Of a stretch of 64,000 bases of DNA, positions 1 through 12,062 are shown piece by piece (positions within the stretch are counted from its first letter, which is position 1; every line of letters starts with the position of its first letter). Made by a program: the position numbers and the translations under genes. The DNA is from Vreelandella aquamarina. Its GTDB lineage: Bacteria; Pseudomonadota; Gammaproteobacteria; Pseudomonadales; Halomonadaceae. The stretch covers positions 62,001 through 126,000 of the forward strand of contig NZ_JABYQT010000004.1 of NCBI RefSeq assembly GCF_020075495.1. Reading direction: 5' to 3'. Below the pieces are notes generated by a model, which saw nothing but the letters and a program-made list of their open reading frames with translations, did no database searches and was not told the origin of the DNA.

Positions 1-1237
1 AGGCCACTACCACCGCCAGCATTCCAGGCAGCATGATATTGGGCGTATGGGTAAGCTCCATCAAGGCCATCAGGGCAGCCAGCGGTGCCTGAAGCACTGC
101 CCCCATCATCGCCGCCATGCCCAGCATGGCGTAGATCCCCGGGTCGGCCGCCTTCTCGGGCCATATCCAGCCTCCCAGCATGCCGCCGAGCGCTCCGGTC
201 GCCGCGCCCACCACCAGCACGGGGCCGATGATACCGATCGGCACTCCCCCGGAGACGGTCAGTGCGGTAATCAATAGCTTGGCGATCATCAGCGCCAGCA
301 GCACCTTGATTTCAAGCTGATTGTTGAGAGCGGCAGCCACGCTGTCGTAACCGATCCCCTGCACCTGGGGAAACCACCACGCCGCCACGGCGGTCACCAC
401 GCCGACCGCTCCCAGGCGAAGCCATAGCGGCCACTGCGACAGGCGAGTATTGCGCGACACATGAATGAACAGCCCGGCCAGCAGCCCCACCACGAGGCCC
501 AGCAACACCACCCAGGGCAGGTTCATCAACGAGCCCAGGGCCACCTCGGGAATGCGAAAGGCCGGGTCGTTGCCGTATACCACCTGAGCTACCATGGCCG
601 CCATGGTGGAAGCCAGAATGACCGGCATGAAGCTCATCAGGGTGTACTCCATCATGACCACTTCCATGGCGAAGATGACCCCGGCAATCGGCGTATTGAA
701 CGATGCCGAAATACCCGCGGCGGTGCCGCAGGCCACCAGCACGCGCAGACTGTTGTTGGGCAGACGAAGTTTCTCTCCCAGCCCGCTCGAGGCCGCGGCA
801 CCCAGATGAATCGCCGGGCCTTCACGACCGGCGGAGAGCCCGCCGAGCACCGACACCACGCCCACCCACCACTGATTCAGCCAGTTGCGCACCGGAAAGC
901 GGCCCTGGTGATAGGAAAGCCGCTCGATCACGTGCCCTACGCCAAGCTTGCGGGCGCTGGCCTTCTGCCGGTAGAGCAGCACCCCGATCAGGCTGACGGC
1001 TACCAGGGGCAACAATGAGCGCAACCAAGGGGCGAGCCCTTCGAATGCCTCTGGATTGCCCTCGGGCATGTAGAGCACCGCGCCGGCTTCGAGCAATAAC
1101 CGAAAGGCGACCATCACGGCCCCGGTAATCACCCCGGATACCAGCCCGAGCACGCACAGTTGCGGTAGTGCATCGACATTGGCCAGCTGGCGCCGAAAGC
1201 TCTCTAGGGTGAAATCAGACCGGGAAAAACGCGCCAC
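1..1237 (-). CDS. ClC-family chloride channel/antiporter (3' end outside window)
   Basis: A polytopic membrane protein read on the minus strand from a GTG at 1237, about 412 codons to the window edge. AGGAAGG lies a few bases upstream of the GTG. The frame holds the ClC selectivity-filter motif GREGP at about residues 137-141, whose Glu (about 139) is the gating glutamate in CLC-ec1, and a second glycine-rich filter region (GGVPIGIIGP). The first filter motif GSGIP is replaced by GVGHV, and the GxFxP Phe by Ile, so ion selectivity may differ from the canonical Cl-/H+ exchangers. The protein probably moves chloride or a related anion across the inner membrane. It is transcribed divergently from argC. 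The C-terminus lies outside the window, so any CBS domains cannot be judged. Confidence 0.85.
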   Translation of the reverse strand, partial: MARFSRSDFTLESFRRQLANVDALPQLCVLGLVSGVITGAVMVAFRLLLEAGAVLYMPEGNPEAFEGLAPWLRSLLPLVAVSLIGVLLYRQKASARKLGVGHVIERLSYHQGRFPVRNWLNQWWVGVVSVLGGLSAGREGPAIHLGAAASSGLGEKLRLPNNSLRVLVACGTAAGISASFNTPIAGVIFAMEVVMMEYTLMSFMPVILASTMAAMVAQVVYGNDPAFRIPEVALGSLMNLPWVVLLGLVVGLLAGLFIHVSRNTRLSQWPLWLRLGAVGVVTAVAAWWFPQVQGIGYDSVAAALNNQLEIKVLLALMIAKLLITALTVSGGVPIGIIGPVLVVGAATGALGGMLGGWIWPEKAADPGIYAMLGMAAMMGAVLQAPLAALMALMELTHTPNIMLPGMLAVVVA

Positions 1238-1371
1238 GACGACCTTCCTATGCTCTTGTGTTGTAGTTCTCTTGTGTATCATAGCCCGGTACGCTTCGAC
1301 AGCCTTCGGCAATCTGTTTAGGCTGTTAATTATTAACGTGTCTCAAGTGCGCAATTCGCAAGGAGTGGTTC

Positions 1372-2406
1372 GTGATCAAAGTCGGCATTGTGGGCGGTAC
1401 CGGTTATACCGGCGTTGAGCTGTTGCGGTTACTGGCCCAGCATCCCGAAGTCAGCGTTGAAGCCATCACCTCGCGCTCGGAAACCGGCGTCAAGGTGTGT
1501 GACATGTACCCCAACCTGCGCGGCCACTGCGACACCCTGACGTTCAGCGAACCCGATGCCCGAAAGCTCGGTGCCCTGGATGCCGTATTTTTCGCCACGC
1601 CCCACGGGGTCGCCCATGCCCTGGCAGGCGAACTCCTGACCAATGGCACGCGGGTGATCGACCTTTCCGCCGACTTCCGGCTGCGCGACGCCGACCTATG
1701 GAGCGAATGGTATGGCCAGGCTCACGGCGCCCCTGAGCTGCTTGGCGAGGCGGTCTACGGCCTGCCCGAGATGCACCGTGAAAAGATCAGGAACGCACGT
1801 CTGATTGCCGTTCCCGGCTGCTACCCCACCGCCGTGCAACTGGGCTTTCTGCCACTGCTGGAAGCTGGCCTGATCGATGCGCAGCAGCTGATTGCCGACT
1901 GCAAATCCGGCGTTACCGGTGCCGGCCGCGGGGCCAAGGTGGGTTCGCTGCTGGCCGAAGCCAGCGAATCGTTCAAGGCCTACGGCGCCTCGGGCCATCG
2001 CCACCTGCCGGAAATTCGCCAGGGGCTCAACGACATGCAGCAAAGCCCGGTGGGGCTGACCTTCGTTCCTCATCTGACGCCGATGATTCGCGGCATTCAC
2101 GCCACCCTCTACAGCCAGCTCACCACAGAAGCAGATGACCTGCAGACCCTGTTCGAGCAGCGCTACGCCAACGAACCTTTCGTCGACGTCATGCCCGCCG
2201 GCAGCCATCCCGAAACGCGCAGCGTCAAAGGCAATAACACCTGCCGCCTGGCGGTGCACCGCCCGGCAGGCGGCAATACCGTGGTGGTGCTGTCGGTGAT
2301 CGACAACCTGGTGAAAGGGGCCTCGGGCCAGGCCATCCAGAACCTGAACCTGATGTTCGGCCTCGATGAAACCCTGGGCCTGAACGCGCCGGCGCTGATG
2401 CCTTGA
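1372..2406 (+). CDS. argC: N-acetyl-gamma-glutamyl-phosphate reductase
   Basis: Catalyses the NADPH-dependent reduction of N-acetylglutamyl phosphate to the semialdehyde, third step of arginine synthesis, in the cytoplasm. The 344-residue length is typical. The N-terminus has the dinucleotide-binding [10 protein letters not shown], and the catalytic cysteine sits in [12 protein letters not shown]. The start is GTG at 1372 with AAGGAG upstream. No other arg gene is adjacent and the gene appears monocistronic, followed by a hairpin at 2440-2462. Confidence 0.96.
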   Translation: MIKVGIVGGTGYTGVELLRLLAQHPEVSVEAITSRSETGVKVCDMYPNLRGHCDTLTFSEPDARKLGALDAVFFATPHGVAHALAGELLTNGTRVIDLSADFRLRDADLWSEWYGQAHGAPELLGEAVYGLPEMHREKIRNARLIAVPGCYPTAVQLGFLPLLEAGLIDAQQLIADCKSGVTGAGRGAKVGSLLAEASESFKAYGASGHRHLPEIRQGLNDMQQSPVGLTFVPHLTPMIRGIHATLYSQLTTEADDLQTLFEQRYANEPFVDVMPAGSHPETRSVKGNNTCRLAVHRPAGGNTVVVLSVIDNLVKGASGQAIQNLNLMFGLDETLGLNAPALMP

Positions 2407-2439
2407 GCGCGCCTGCCTCGCCCCCCTGACCATCCTGCC

Positions 2440-2462
2440 AAGGGCAACGCCACGTTGCCCTT
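2440..2462. terminator. Hairpin after argC
   Basis: AAGGGCAACG (2440-2449) pairs perfectly with CGTTGCCCTT (2453-2462) around a CCA loop, 34 bp past argC. There is no long T run, so termination strength is uncertain. Confidence 0.5.
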
Positions 2463-2485
2463 CACGCAAGGTACCAACACAATAG

Positions 2486-2515
2486 TTGACCCTTTTGCTC
2501 GGAATTACCCATAAT
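2486..2515 (+). promoter_or_regulatory. Possible sigma70 promoter of erpA
   Basis: TTGACC (2486-2491) and CATAAT (2510-2515) are separated by 18 bp, about 50 bp before the erpA ATG and just after the argC hairpin. This is a pattern match only. Confidence 0.45.
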
Positions 2516-2563
2516 TACCCCCCAATGCCGATTATTCGTCCTTAAAGCTCGCGGGAGGTACCC

Positions 2564-2917
2564 ATGAGCGGTGCAGAAGCCTTTGTTCCAACCCCTTTGA
2601 TGCTGTCCGACAGCGCGCGTAAACGTATCGGCGCCCTGATGGATGAAGAGGGAAATTCCGCGCTGAAGCTGCGCGTCTACGTCACCGGTGGCGGCTGTTC
2701 CGGCTTCCAGTACGGTTTCGACTTTGCCGACAGCGTGGCCGAAGACGATACGGTCATCGAGTTCGGCAGCGCGACCCTGGTGGTCGACCCGCTCTCCTAC
2801 CAGTATCTGGTCGGCTCTACCGTGGATTACGAAGAGGGGCTTGCCGGCGCACGGTTTCGTGTCCAGAACCCCAATGCCACGACTACCTGCGGCTGTGGCG
2901 CCTCCTTCATGGTCTAG
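2564..2917 (+). CDS. erpA: A-type iron-sulfur cluster carrier ErpA
   Basis: Small cytoplasmic carrier that receives Fe-S clusters from the Isc machinery and hands them to target apoproteins. The 117 residues carry the three conserved cysteines of the family: Cys45 in [12 protein letters not shown] and Cys109/Cys111 in CGCG near the C-terminus. The flanking [11 protein letters not shown] and the later VDP...[13 protein letters not shown] match ErpA better than IscA or SufA. GGGAGG stands upstream of the ATG. It is a stand-alone gene, as is usual for erpA. Confidence 0.93.
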   Translation: MSGAEAFVPTPLMLSDSARKRIGALMDEEGNSALKLRVYVTGGGCSGFQYGFDFADSVAEDDTVIEFGSATLVVDPLSYQYLVGSTVDYEEGLAGARFRVQNPNATTTCGCGASFMV

Positions 2918-3062
2918 CAGCGTTTACAGCAAGCGTTCCTCGTGACTTGACGCCTTGACGGTTTCTCGCCAAGGTTGATAGGTCAACAACCGCTCGTCAG
3001 GCGTCATGCCGAGAGTCTCTCTCGATAAGACGCAACGGAGCCAATAACACACGGGGAAACGA

Positions 3063-3845
3063 ATGAAAGCTTCAGCCATTAAAATAGCAACCAAGACAGC
3101 AATTGCCTCCGCGATTGCTCTGAGCCTTTCCAGCGCCACGGTCGCCATGGCCCAGACGCCATCGGTCAACGTTGCCACCGACCCGAGCTTTGTCCCCTTT
3201 GAGATGCTGGACCAGGAAACCGGTGAAATGGTCGGTTTCGATATGGATATCATCAATGAGATCGCCGAACGCGCGGGCTTTGAGGTCAACCTGACCACCA
3301 TGGAGTTTTCCGGCATCATCCCGGCGGTGCAGACCGGCAGCCAGGAAATCGCCATCGCTGGCATCACGATCACCGACGAGCGCGCTCAGATCGTCGATTT
3401 CACCGACCCCTACTACGACTCCGGCCTGCAGATCATCGTGCGTGCCGATAACGAAGACGTCTCCTCGCTCGAGGATCTCAAGGATCTGAGCATCGCCACC
3501 AAGATCGGCTCGACCAGCCACGACTTCCTGCAGCAGGAGCTGGGCGAGGACGCCGATATCACGCCCTATCCCGGCTCTGCCGACATGTACATGGCGCTAC
3601 TTGGCCGTAACGTCGACGCCGTGCTCTACGATGCTCCCAACGTCGCCTACTTCACGCAGACCCGCGGTGAAGGCCGTACCAAGGTGGTCGGCCCGCTTTA
3701 CGAAGGCCAGCAGTACGGCATCGCCTTTCACAAGGGCAGCGAGTGGGTAGAGCCTGCCAACGAAGCGCTGGCCGCCATGCGCGAAGACGGCACCTACGAC
3801 GAGATCTACACCAAGTGGTTTGGTGAAGCACCCAGCGAAGAGTAA
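3063..3845 (+). CDS. Amino-acid ABC transporter, periplasmic substrate-binding protein (GlnH/ArtJ type)
   Basis: Binds a polar amino acid in the periplasm and delivers it to the permease encoded downstream. The first ~30 residues form a Sec signal peptide (basic start, hydrophobic stretch, cleavage likely after VAMA). Mature features of SBP family 3 follow: an opening [12 protein letters not shown], a [16 protein letters not shown] segment, and [11 protein letters not shown]. 260 residues is the usual size. The gene is first in a three-gene unit with the permease and ATPase; a strong intercistronic hairpin follows, probably raising binding-protein mRNA relative to the membrane parts. Substrate (glutamine, arginine, ectoine-type or other) cannot be fixed by eye. 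Confidence 0.9.
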   Translation: MKASAIKIATKTAIASAIALSLSSATVAMAQTPSVNVATDPSFVPFEMLDQETGEMVGFDMDIINEIAERAGFEVNLTTMEFSGIIPAVQTGSQEIAIAGITITDERAQIVDFTDPYYDSGLQIIVRADNEDVSSLEDLKDLSIATKIGSTSHDFLQQELGEDADITPYPGSADMYMALLGRNVDAVLYDAPNVAYFTQTRGEGRTKVVGPLYEGQQYGIAFHKGSEWVEPANEALAAMREDGTYDEIYTKWFGEAPSEE

Positions 3846-3881
3846 TCAGGCCGGAAGGCTTGACTCACCTCTCTACTGGTC

Positions 3882-3912
3882 AAAGGGCCGGGCGGCCATC
3901 CCCCGGCCCTTT
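3882..3912 (+). terminator. Intercistronic hairpin after the binding-protein gene
   Basis: AAAGGGCCGGG (3882-3892) pairs perfectly with CCCGGCCCTTT (3902-3912) around a 9-nt loop. There is no U tract. Such stems behind binding-protein genes usually attenuate or stabilise so that the soluble component is made in excess. Confidence 0.6.
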
Positions 3913-3949
3913 GTCGTTATAACGGCGTTTTTGCTTCTGGAGACAACGC

Positions 3950-4621
3950 GTGGATTTCGATTTTCAGTTTGACTGGTCGGCAGCGTTTGCATCGATCCCC
4001 TACCTGCTGCCCGGCATCCCCTGGACGCTGCTGATTTCCTTCGGTGGCCTGGCATTTGGTTTCTTTATCGGCATCTTCTTTGGCCTTTTACGCATCAGCC
4101 CGATCCGCTGGCTGCGCTGGCTGGCCGTCTGCTACATAGAGATCTTTCGCGGCACGCCCATTCTCGTGCAGGTGCTGTTCATCTTCTACGGCCTGCCCCA
4201 ACTGCTGGGTAGCCCTATCAACGCCCTGGTGGCGGGTATTGCAGCCATTGCGGTCAACTCCGGCGCGTATATTTCCGAAATCGTGCGCGGCGGCGTGCAG
4301 TCGATCGAGCGTGGCCAGCGCGAAGCCTCACTGTCGCTCGGACTTTCACGGGTGCAGGCGTTTCGCTACGTGATCTGGCCCCAGGCCTTTCGCCGCATGA
4401 TTCCACCGCTGGGTAACCAAGGCATCATCAGCATCAAGGATACCTCGCTGTTTTCCGTGATTGGCGTGGGCGAGCTGGTGCGTCAGGGGCAGATCTACAT
4501 TGCTGCCACCTTTACCGCCCTTGAGGTCTACTTCATGGTCGCGCTGATGTACCTGGTGATCACCTGGACGCTCTCCATCCTGCTGCGCCAGCTCGAGCGT
4601 CGCGGCATCGCCGGCCAATGA
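3950..4621 (+). CDS. Amino-acid ABC transporter permease (HisM/GlnP family)
   Basis: Inner-membrane permease of the polar amino-acid importer. The 223 residues have several hydrophobic segments, the family's [17 protein letters not shown] stretch and an EAA-type loop near [20 protein letters not shown]. It starts at GTG (3950), 37 bp past the intercistronic hairpin. Its stop TGA overlaps an ATG of the ATPase gene (ATGA at 4618). Only one permease gene is present, so the complex probably uses a homodimer. Confidence 0.92.
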   Translation: MDFDFQFDWSAAFASIPYLLPGIPWTLLISFGGLAFGFFIGIFFGLLRISPIRWLRWLAVCYIEIFRGTPILVQVLFIFYGLPQLLGSPINALVAGIAAIAVNSGAYISEIVRGGVQSIERGQREASLSLGLSRVQAFRYVIWPQAFRRMIPPLGNQGIISIKDTSLFSVIGVGELVRQGQIYIAATFTALEVYFMVALMYLVITWTLSILLRQLERRGIAGQ

Positions 4622-4632
4622 GGACACGTACA

Positions 4633-5400
4633 ATGACTCCTACCACGTCCCCCGAATCTTCCATCGTGCGCATGCAGAAGCTCAACAAGCACTTTGGCAG
4701 TCTGCACGTACTCAACAATATCGACCTTGATATCGTGCCCGGCGAAGTCGTCGTGATCATCGGCGCCAGCGGCTCGGGTAAATCGACCCTGATACGCTGC
4801 ATCAACGGCCTGGAAGAGTTTCAATCGGGCACCTTGAGCGTCGACGGCAATATCCTGAAGCCCGACGGCAAGAGCAGCAAGGCACTGCAGACCATTCGCA
4901 CCGAAGTCGGCATGGTATTTCAGCAGTTCAACCTGTTTCCCCATCTCAGCGTCATCGACAACATTACCCTCGCGCCCATGAAGGTGCGCGGCTGGAGACG
5001 CGATGATGCGCTCGCCACGGCCAGGCGCCTGCTCGAGCGGGTAGGCATCGCCGACCAGGCCGACAAGTACCCAGGCCAGCTCTCCGGCGGTCAGCAGCAG
5101 CGAGTGGCCCTGGCCCGGGCACTTGCCATGGAGCCGCGCCTGATGCTGTTCGACGAGCCAACCTCGGCGCTTGACCCGGAAATGATCGGCGAAGTGCTCG
5201 ACGCCATGCGCGAACTTGCCAAGGAGGGCATGACCATGGTGATCGTCACCCACGAAATGGGCTTTGCCCGGGAAGTGGCGGACCGCATCATCTTTATTCA
5301 CAAAGGGGAAATCGCCGAACAGGGCACTCCGGAAGCACTCTTCAGTGCTCCTCAGAATGACCATACGCGCTCGTTCCTTGCCCGTGTTCTAAAGCACTAG
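4633..5400 (+). CDS. Amino-acid ABC transporter ATP-binding protein (GlnQ type)
   Basis: ATPase that drives the importer from the cytoplasmic face. Visible motifs are Walker [10 protein letters not shown], signature [15 protein letters not shown], Walker [15 protein letters not shown] and switch His in [10 protein letters not shown]. An ATG also exists at 4618, overlapping the permease stop, but GAGGA at 4619-4623 lies 9 bp before the ATG at 4633, which is preferred and gives 255 residues. It is the last gene of the unit and ends at a strong terminator. Confidence 0.93.
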   Translation: MTPTTSPESSIVRMQKLNKHFGSLHVLNNIDLDIVPGEVVVIIGASGSGKSTLIRCINGLEEFQSGTLSVDGNILKPDGKSSKALQTIRTEVGMVFQQFNLFPHLSVIDNITLAPMKVRGWRRDDALATARRLLERVGIADQADKYPGQLSGGQQQRVALARALAMEPRLMLFDEPTSALDPEMIGEVLDAMRELAKEGMTMVIVTHEMGFAREVADRIIFIHKGEIAEQGTPEALFSAPQNDHTRSFLARVLKH

Positions 5401-5435
5401 ATGGCGTAAAAGAACGCAACAATCGGTACTTGTTG

Positions 5436-5467
5436 ATGGCCTGTCCGCGTGACAGGCCATTTTTTTT
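5436..5467 (+). terminator. Rho-independent terminator of the amino-acid transporter operon
   Basis: ATGGCCTGTC (5436-5445) pairs with GACAGGCCAT (5451-5460) around CGCGT, followed by seven Ts. It closes the ABC operon and borders the origin-like region. Confidence 0.88.
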
Positions 5468-5958
5468 GCCTGTGGATAATTTTTTTCACGTCGCCCGGTC
5501 AATCCCGCTGCATTGCCCGCCATGCCCGTCTTCTGCAGGATCGACCTGAAGCAGTCGGCGTTGTTCACAGGTGCGGTGACAAGCCAGGTATGGGCAGGTG
5601 GATAAACGGTGTTTTCGTGGCGCTGTGGGTAAATGACACATTCATCCACAGGGGCCGCACCGCTTCTGCGCAGGCACTTCGCCGTTTGATCACATCAATG
5701 TCAACAATTTAACTTCATGAAATATAATTGAATAAATCAGTTATCCACAGAAATTGTCCACACCAATAGTTACTACATCTACAGAACTTCTCTTATTTTA
5801 TTTTTATGTTGTTATTAATAGAGCGTGATCAACGCAACGAGGTGTGGAAAAACCTGACGGTTACCCACAGGGGGTTTATACTGGCGGGCTTATTGAATCC
5901 AGGTGATTACCCACCGATCCACATCATCCGTGCCGACTGGCACAAGACGAGGTGTCTC
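5468..5958. other. Putative chromosomal replication origin (oriC)
   Basis: About 490 bp with no convincing gene, directly upstream of mnmG (gidA), the classical origin neighbour. Two perfect 9-mer DnaA boxes are present: TGTGGATAA at 5471-5479 and TTATCCACA at 5741-5749. Close variants lie at 5597-5605 (GGTGGATAA), 5624-5632 (TGTGGGTAA), 5642-5650 (TCATCCACA), 5754-5762 (TTGTCCACA), 5843-5851 (TGTGGAAAA) and 5861-5869 (TTACCCACA). AT-rich tracts at 5701-5740 and 5790-5820 could be the unwinding element. parA/parB lie 3 kb downstream, fitting an origin-proximal partition locus. An open frame runs through from 5806 in phase with mnmG but is probably non-coding up to 5958. Confidence 0.72.
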
Positions 5959-7859
<1,901 letters not shown>

Positions 7860-7863
<4 letters not shown>

Positions 7864-8540
7864 GCGGTTTCGATGCATTGTTGAACAATCTACCGCCCAG
7901 CGTTGCCAGGCGCCTGGATGAAGGGCTTGCCCAGCTGGAGCTTGAGGTCAGTACCCATCAGCGCGAGCAGCTGCTGGGTTTTGTGGCCCTGTTGCACAAG
8001 TGGAACAAGGCTTATAACCTCACCGCTGTCCGTGATATCGATGACATGGTGGCCCGCCACGTGCTGGATAGCGCATCGGTGGCCCCGCATGTAACCGGTC
8101 CCCGGCTGCTGGATGTGGGCGCAGGCCCCGGCCTGCCCGGTATTGTGCTGGCCATCTTGAACCCTGCCCTGGCCGTCACGCTGGTGGACAGCAATGGCAA
8201 GAAGGTTCGCTTTCAGCGCCAGGCGATCATGGAACTTGGGCTTGCCAATGTCACCCCGAGCCAGGCACGGGTGGAAACGCTCAGCGAGGCCCCCTTCGAT
8301 CAGGTGATATCCCGGGCGTTTGCAAGCCTTGTGGATTTCGTGACGCTGACCCGCGAGCTGCCCAGGCCAGGCGGTCAGTGGCTGGCCATGAAGGGCCCCG
8401 GCGCCGACGATGAACTGCGCCAGTTGCCGGATGGCATCACGCTGAAAGCGCGTCACCTGTTGAAAGTCCCCTTCGAGACGGCCGAGCGACAGTTGTTGAT
8501 TCTGAACGTTGATTCTGAACCCCAGGAAGGAGTTGAGTAA
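7860..8540 (+). CDS. rsmG: 16S rRNA (guanine527-N7)-methyltransferase
   Basis: SAM-dependent methyltransferase acting on the 530 loop of 16S rRNA. The SAM-binding motif [17 protein letters not shown] and the preceding [12 protein letters not shown] segment are typical of RsmG/GidB. 226 residues is slightly longer than the E. coli protein. It overlaps mnmG by 4 bp and directly abuts the parA GTG, so the four genes are likely co-transcribed. Confidence 0.95.
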
Positions 8541-9308
8541 GTGAGCCAGATCATTGCCCTGACCAACCAAAAAGGCGGCGTGGGCAAGACCACTTCGGCC
8601 GTTAACCTGGCCGCCAGTCTCGCCGCCCTTGATCGGCGGGTGCTGCTGGTGGACCTGGACCCGCAGGGGCACGCCAGCATGGGCAGTGGCATCGACAAGC
8701 ACGAACTCGACAAGAGCGTTCTTGATGTACTGCTCGGCGAGGCAACGGCCAGCGATACCATCGCTACCGGCCTTTCGGTGAATTACGACGTGCTGCCGGG
8801 CAATGGCGACCTTACCGCGGCAGAAGTCGAGCTTCTGGATGTGGACAAGCGCGAAAGTTGCCTGACCCAGGCGCTGGCGTCAGTATCCGACCGCTACGAC
8901 GTGGTGCTGATCGACTGCCCGCCTTCGCTGAACATGCTGACGGTCAACGCGCTGACGGCGGCCAACAGCGTACTGATTCCGCTGCAGTGCGAGTTTTATG
9001 CGCTTGAAGGGCTCTCGGCGCTGCTGGATACCGTCGAGCAGATCAAGCAGAGCGTCAATCCGGATCTGGCGATTGCCGGTATCCTGCGCACCATGTACGA
9101 CAAGCGCACGAGCCTTACCCGTGAAGTGGACAAGCAGCTGCGCGACTTTTTTGGCGACGCGCTGCTCAAGACGACGATTCCGCGTAACGTGAAAGTGGCC
9201 GAGGCGCCAAGCCACGGGCAGCCCGTGACCCAGTATGCCCGCTTCTCCCGGGGCAGCCAGGCGTACCGCGTGCTGGCAAAAGAGATGATTCGACGGTTAT
9301 CGCTATAA
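8541..9308 (+). CDS. parA: Chromosome partitioning ATPase ParA (Soj)
   Basis: Walker-type ATPase that binds DNA non-specifically and moves ParB-parS complexes during origin segregation. The deviant Walker A is QKGGVGKTTSAVNL near residue 10, followed by VDLDPQGHAS and the DCPPSLNMLT box. 255 residues without an N-terminal HTH indicates the chromosomal (type Ib-like) class. It starts at GTG immediately after the rsmG stop; GGAAGGAG is upstream. Confidence 0.94.
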   Translation: MSQIIALTNQKGGVGKTTSAVNLAASLAALDRRVLLVDLDPQGHASMGSGIDKHELDKSVLDVLLGEATASDTIATGLSVNYDVLPGNGDLTAAEVELLDVDKRESCLTQALASVSDRYDVVLIDCPPSLNMLTVNALTAANSVLIPLQCEFYALEGLSALLDTVEQIKQSVNPDLAIAGILRTMYDKRTSLTREVDKQLRDFFGDALLKTTIPRNVKVAEAPSHGQPVTQYARFSRGSQAYRVLAKEMIRRLSL

Positions 9309-9335
9309 CGTATTGATAGGTGCGAGGGAAAGCGA

Positions 9336-10265
9336 ATGACGCGTAAACGCGCGCTAGGCCGTGGCCTGGATGCCCTGATTGGTGCGGGCGCCCGTCGCCG
9401 CGACACTCTGGAACTGACCGGAGCCCCGGTATTGGAAGCCGCCCAGGAAGCGGTGGATACTGCCGTACCCGGTGAGGCCACGCCCGATCGTCTGGAGCGG
9501 CTGCCGCTTGGCCAGCTGGCCCGGGGTAAATACCAGCCGCGGCGCGATATCCAGCCCGAAGCCCTGGAAGAGCTTGCCGACTCCATCCGCGCCCAGGGCG
9601 TGATGCAACCCATCGTGGTGCGCGCGGTAGGTGAGGAGCGCTACGAGATCATTGCCGGTGAGCGTCGCTGGCGTGCCGCTCAGCTGGCCGAGCTCGATGT
9701 CATCCCGGCGGTGATTCGCGAGGTCAGCGATGAAGTGGCGCTGGCACTTGCCCTGATCGAGAATATCCAGCGTGAGAATCTCAATGCCATTGAAGAGGCG
9801 CTGGCGCTCAAACGCCTGGGCGACGAGTTCGAGCTGACGCAGCAGCAGATCGCCGATGCAGTGGGCAAGTCGCGTACCCAGGTTGCCAACCTGCTGCGCC
9901 TGCTGGCGCTGGATGGCGAGGTGCAGACGCTTCTCGAACGCGGCGATCTGGATATGGGCCATGCCCGCGCCCTGCTGTCACTGAGCAGTGCCCAGCAGCG
10001 CCAGGTGGCTCACGAGGTAGTGAATGGCGATCTGACGGTGCGTGCGACCGAAGCGCTGGTCAAGAAGGTTCAAGCCGGCCAATCCACCGCCAAGGCGCCC
10101 AGCCGATCCAGCAAGCCGGCAGACGTCTCGCGGCTCGAAACCCAGCTGGGTGAACTGCTGGGTGCGCCGGTCTCGATCGACCACGGCAACAAGGGCAAGG
10201 GCAAGGTCACCATCCGCTACACGAGCCTCGATGAGCTGGACGGTATCCTCGCGCATATTAAATAG
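9336..10265 (+). CDS. parB: Chromosome partitioning protein ParB
   Basis: CTP-dependent DNA clamp that loads at parS and spreads. It has a basic N-terminus (KRALGRGLDALIG, ParA-interacting), a ParB/Srx core with QPIVVR and AGERRWRAAQLA (GERRxRA CTP motif), an HTH around LTQQQIADAVGKSRTQVANL, and a C-terminal dimerisation region. 309 residues. It is 27 bp after parA. No exact parS 16-mer was spotted in the window. Confidence 0.94.
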   Translation: MTRKRALGRGLDALIGAGARRRDTLELTGAPVLEAAQEAVDTAVPGEATPDRLERLPLGQLARGKYQPRRDIQPEALEELADSIRAQGVMQPIVVRAVGEERYEIIAGERRWRAAQLAELDVIPAVIREVSDEVALALALIENIQRENLNAIEEALALKRLGDEFELTQQQIADAVGKSRTQVANLLRLLALDGEVQTLLERGDLDMGHARALLSLSSAQQRQVAHEVVNGDLTVRATEALVKKVQAGQSTAKAPSRSSKPADVSRLETQLGELLGAPVSIDHGNKGKGKVTIRYTSLDELDGILAHIK

Positions 10266-10356
10266 CAGGCTTATTAAGATAGCGTCAGAAGCCGCCCTTT
10301 TTTCACCCTTTGGTCGCAAGACGCCGCTCAAACCCGTTAAATACGCGCAACTTCGG

Positions 10357-10385
10357 TTGAAGGTGTGATAGCGCTTCCCTATAAT
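10357..10385 (+). promoter_or_regulatory. Promoter of the ATP synthase operon
   Basis: TTGAAG (10357-10362) and a perfect TATAAT (10380-10385) separated by 17 bp. Transcription would start near 10392. This means atpI translation must begin at 10422 or 10455, not at the upstream GTG at 10365 that lies inside the promoter. Confidence 0.72.
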
Positions 10386-10454
10386 CGCGCAAGATTTGCG
10401 CAGGTTGTTCTTGAACATCGAATGAACAGCCGTTTGCTACCAGGGTGCTGGGTA

Positions 10455-10850
10455 ATGAAACAGCGTGTTGAAACCCAGCGGCGAAAGGCCCACGTCATTC
10501 GACTGACTGCTACGCAGCTGGTCATCGCGCTGACCGGCATGCTGGCAGCCTTGTGGGCTGAGGGGCTGTCCGGTGCCGTCTCGGTTCTTCTGGGGGCGCT
10601 GGTCGCGTTACTGCCCCAGGCTTTTTTCATTCAGCGGCTGGGCATCTTGCGCAACGGGCGCAGGGCGTCGAAGGCTGTTAACCTGTTTCGCGCCGAAGCA
10701 GGCAAGTTTGGTTTGACGGTGGCACTGTTTACAGCCGTGTTCGTGGCCGTGCCCCCCTCAAACCCCGCTTTCTTCTTTAGTACTTATGTGGCGATCATCC
10801 TGGCGCACTGGCTCACGCCGCTGATGTCCAGGCATCGCACAATTGATTGA
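10455..10850 (+). CDS. atpI: ATP synthase subunit I
   Basis: Small membrane protein encoded first in atp operons, thought to assist c-ring assembly or Mg2+ supply. About 131 residues with four hydrophobic stretches; the segment around SVLLGALVALLPQAFF is typical of AtpI. Other in-frame starts exist at 10365 (GTG, inside the promoter) and 10422 (ATG, no Shine-Dalgarno). I chose ATG 10455 for its position after the likely transcript start and its basic MKQRVETQRRKAH opening. It ends 6 bp before atpB. Confidence 0.78.
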   Translation: MKQRVETQRRKAHVIRLTATQLVIALTGMLAALWAEGLSGAVSVLLGALVALLPQAFFIQRLGILRNGRRASKAVNLFRAEAGKFGLTVALFTAVFVAVPPSNPAFFFSTYVAIILAHWLTPLMSRHRTID

Positions 10851-11690
<840 letters not shown>

Positions 11691-11730
11691 GCTTGTGATA
11701 TCAACGGTTCCATTAACCCTCAACCCTTAA

Positions 11731-11985
<255 letters not shown>

Positions 11986-12062
11986 TGACAGCACCACCGG
12001 GCGGGAAACCGCTCGGTCTTGTTTGAATCCGGTCGCCACGAACTTGTCAGAGGTACATCCCT

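Noticed and set aside
13-1157. Several plus- and minus-strand frames over 1-1157 (for example 461-1018)
   Set aside because: They overlap the ClC gene, whose minus-strand frame runs off the left edge and shows clear family motifs.
8541-10265. parS site near parAB
   Set aside because: No sequence close to the 16-bp parS palindrome was spotted by eye; a systematic scan was not possible.
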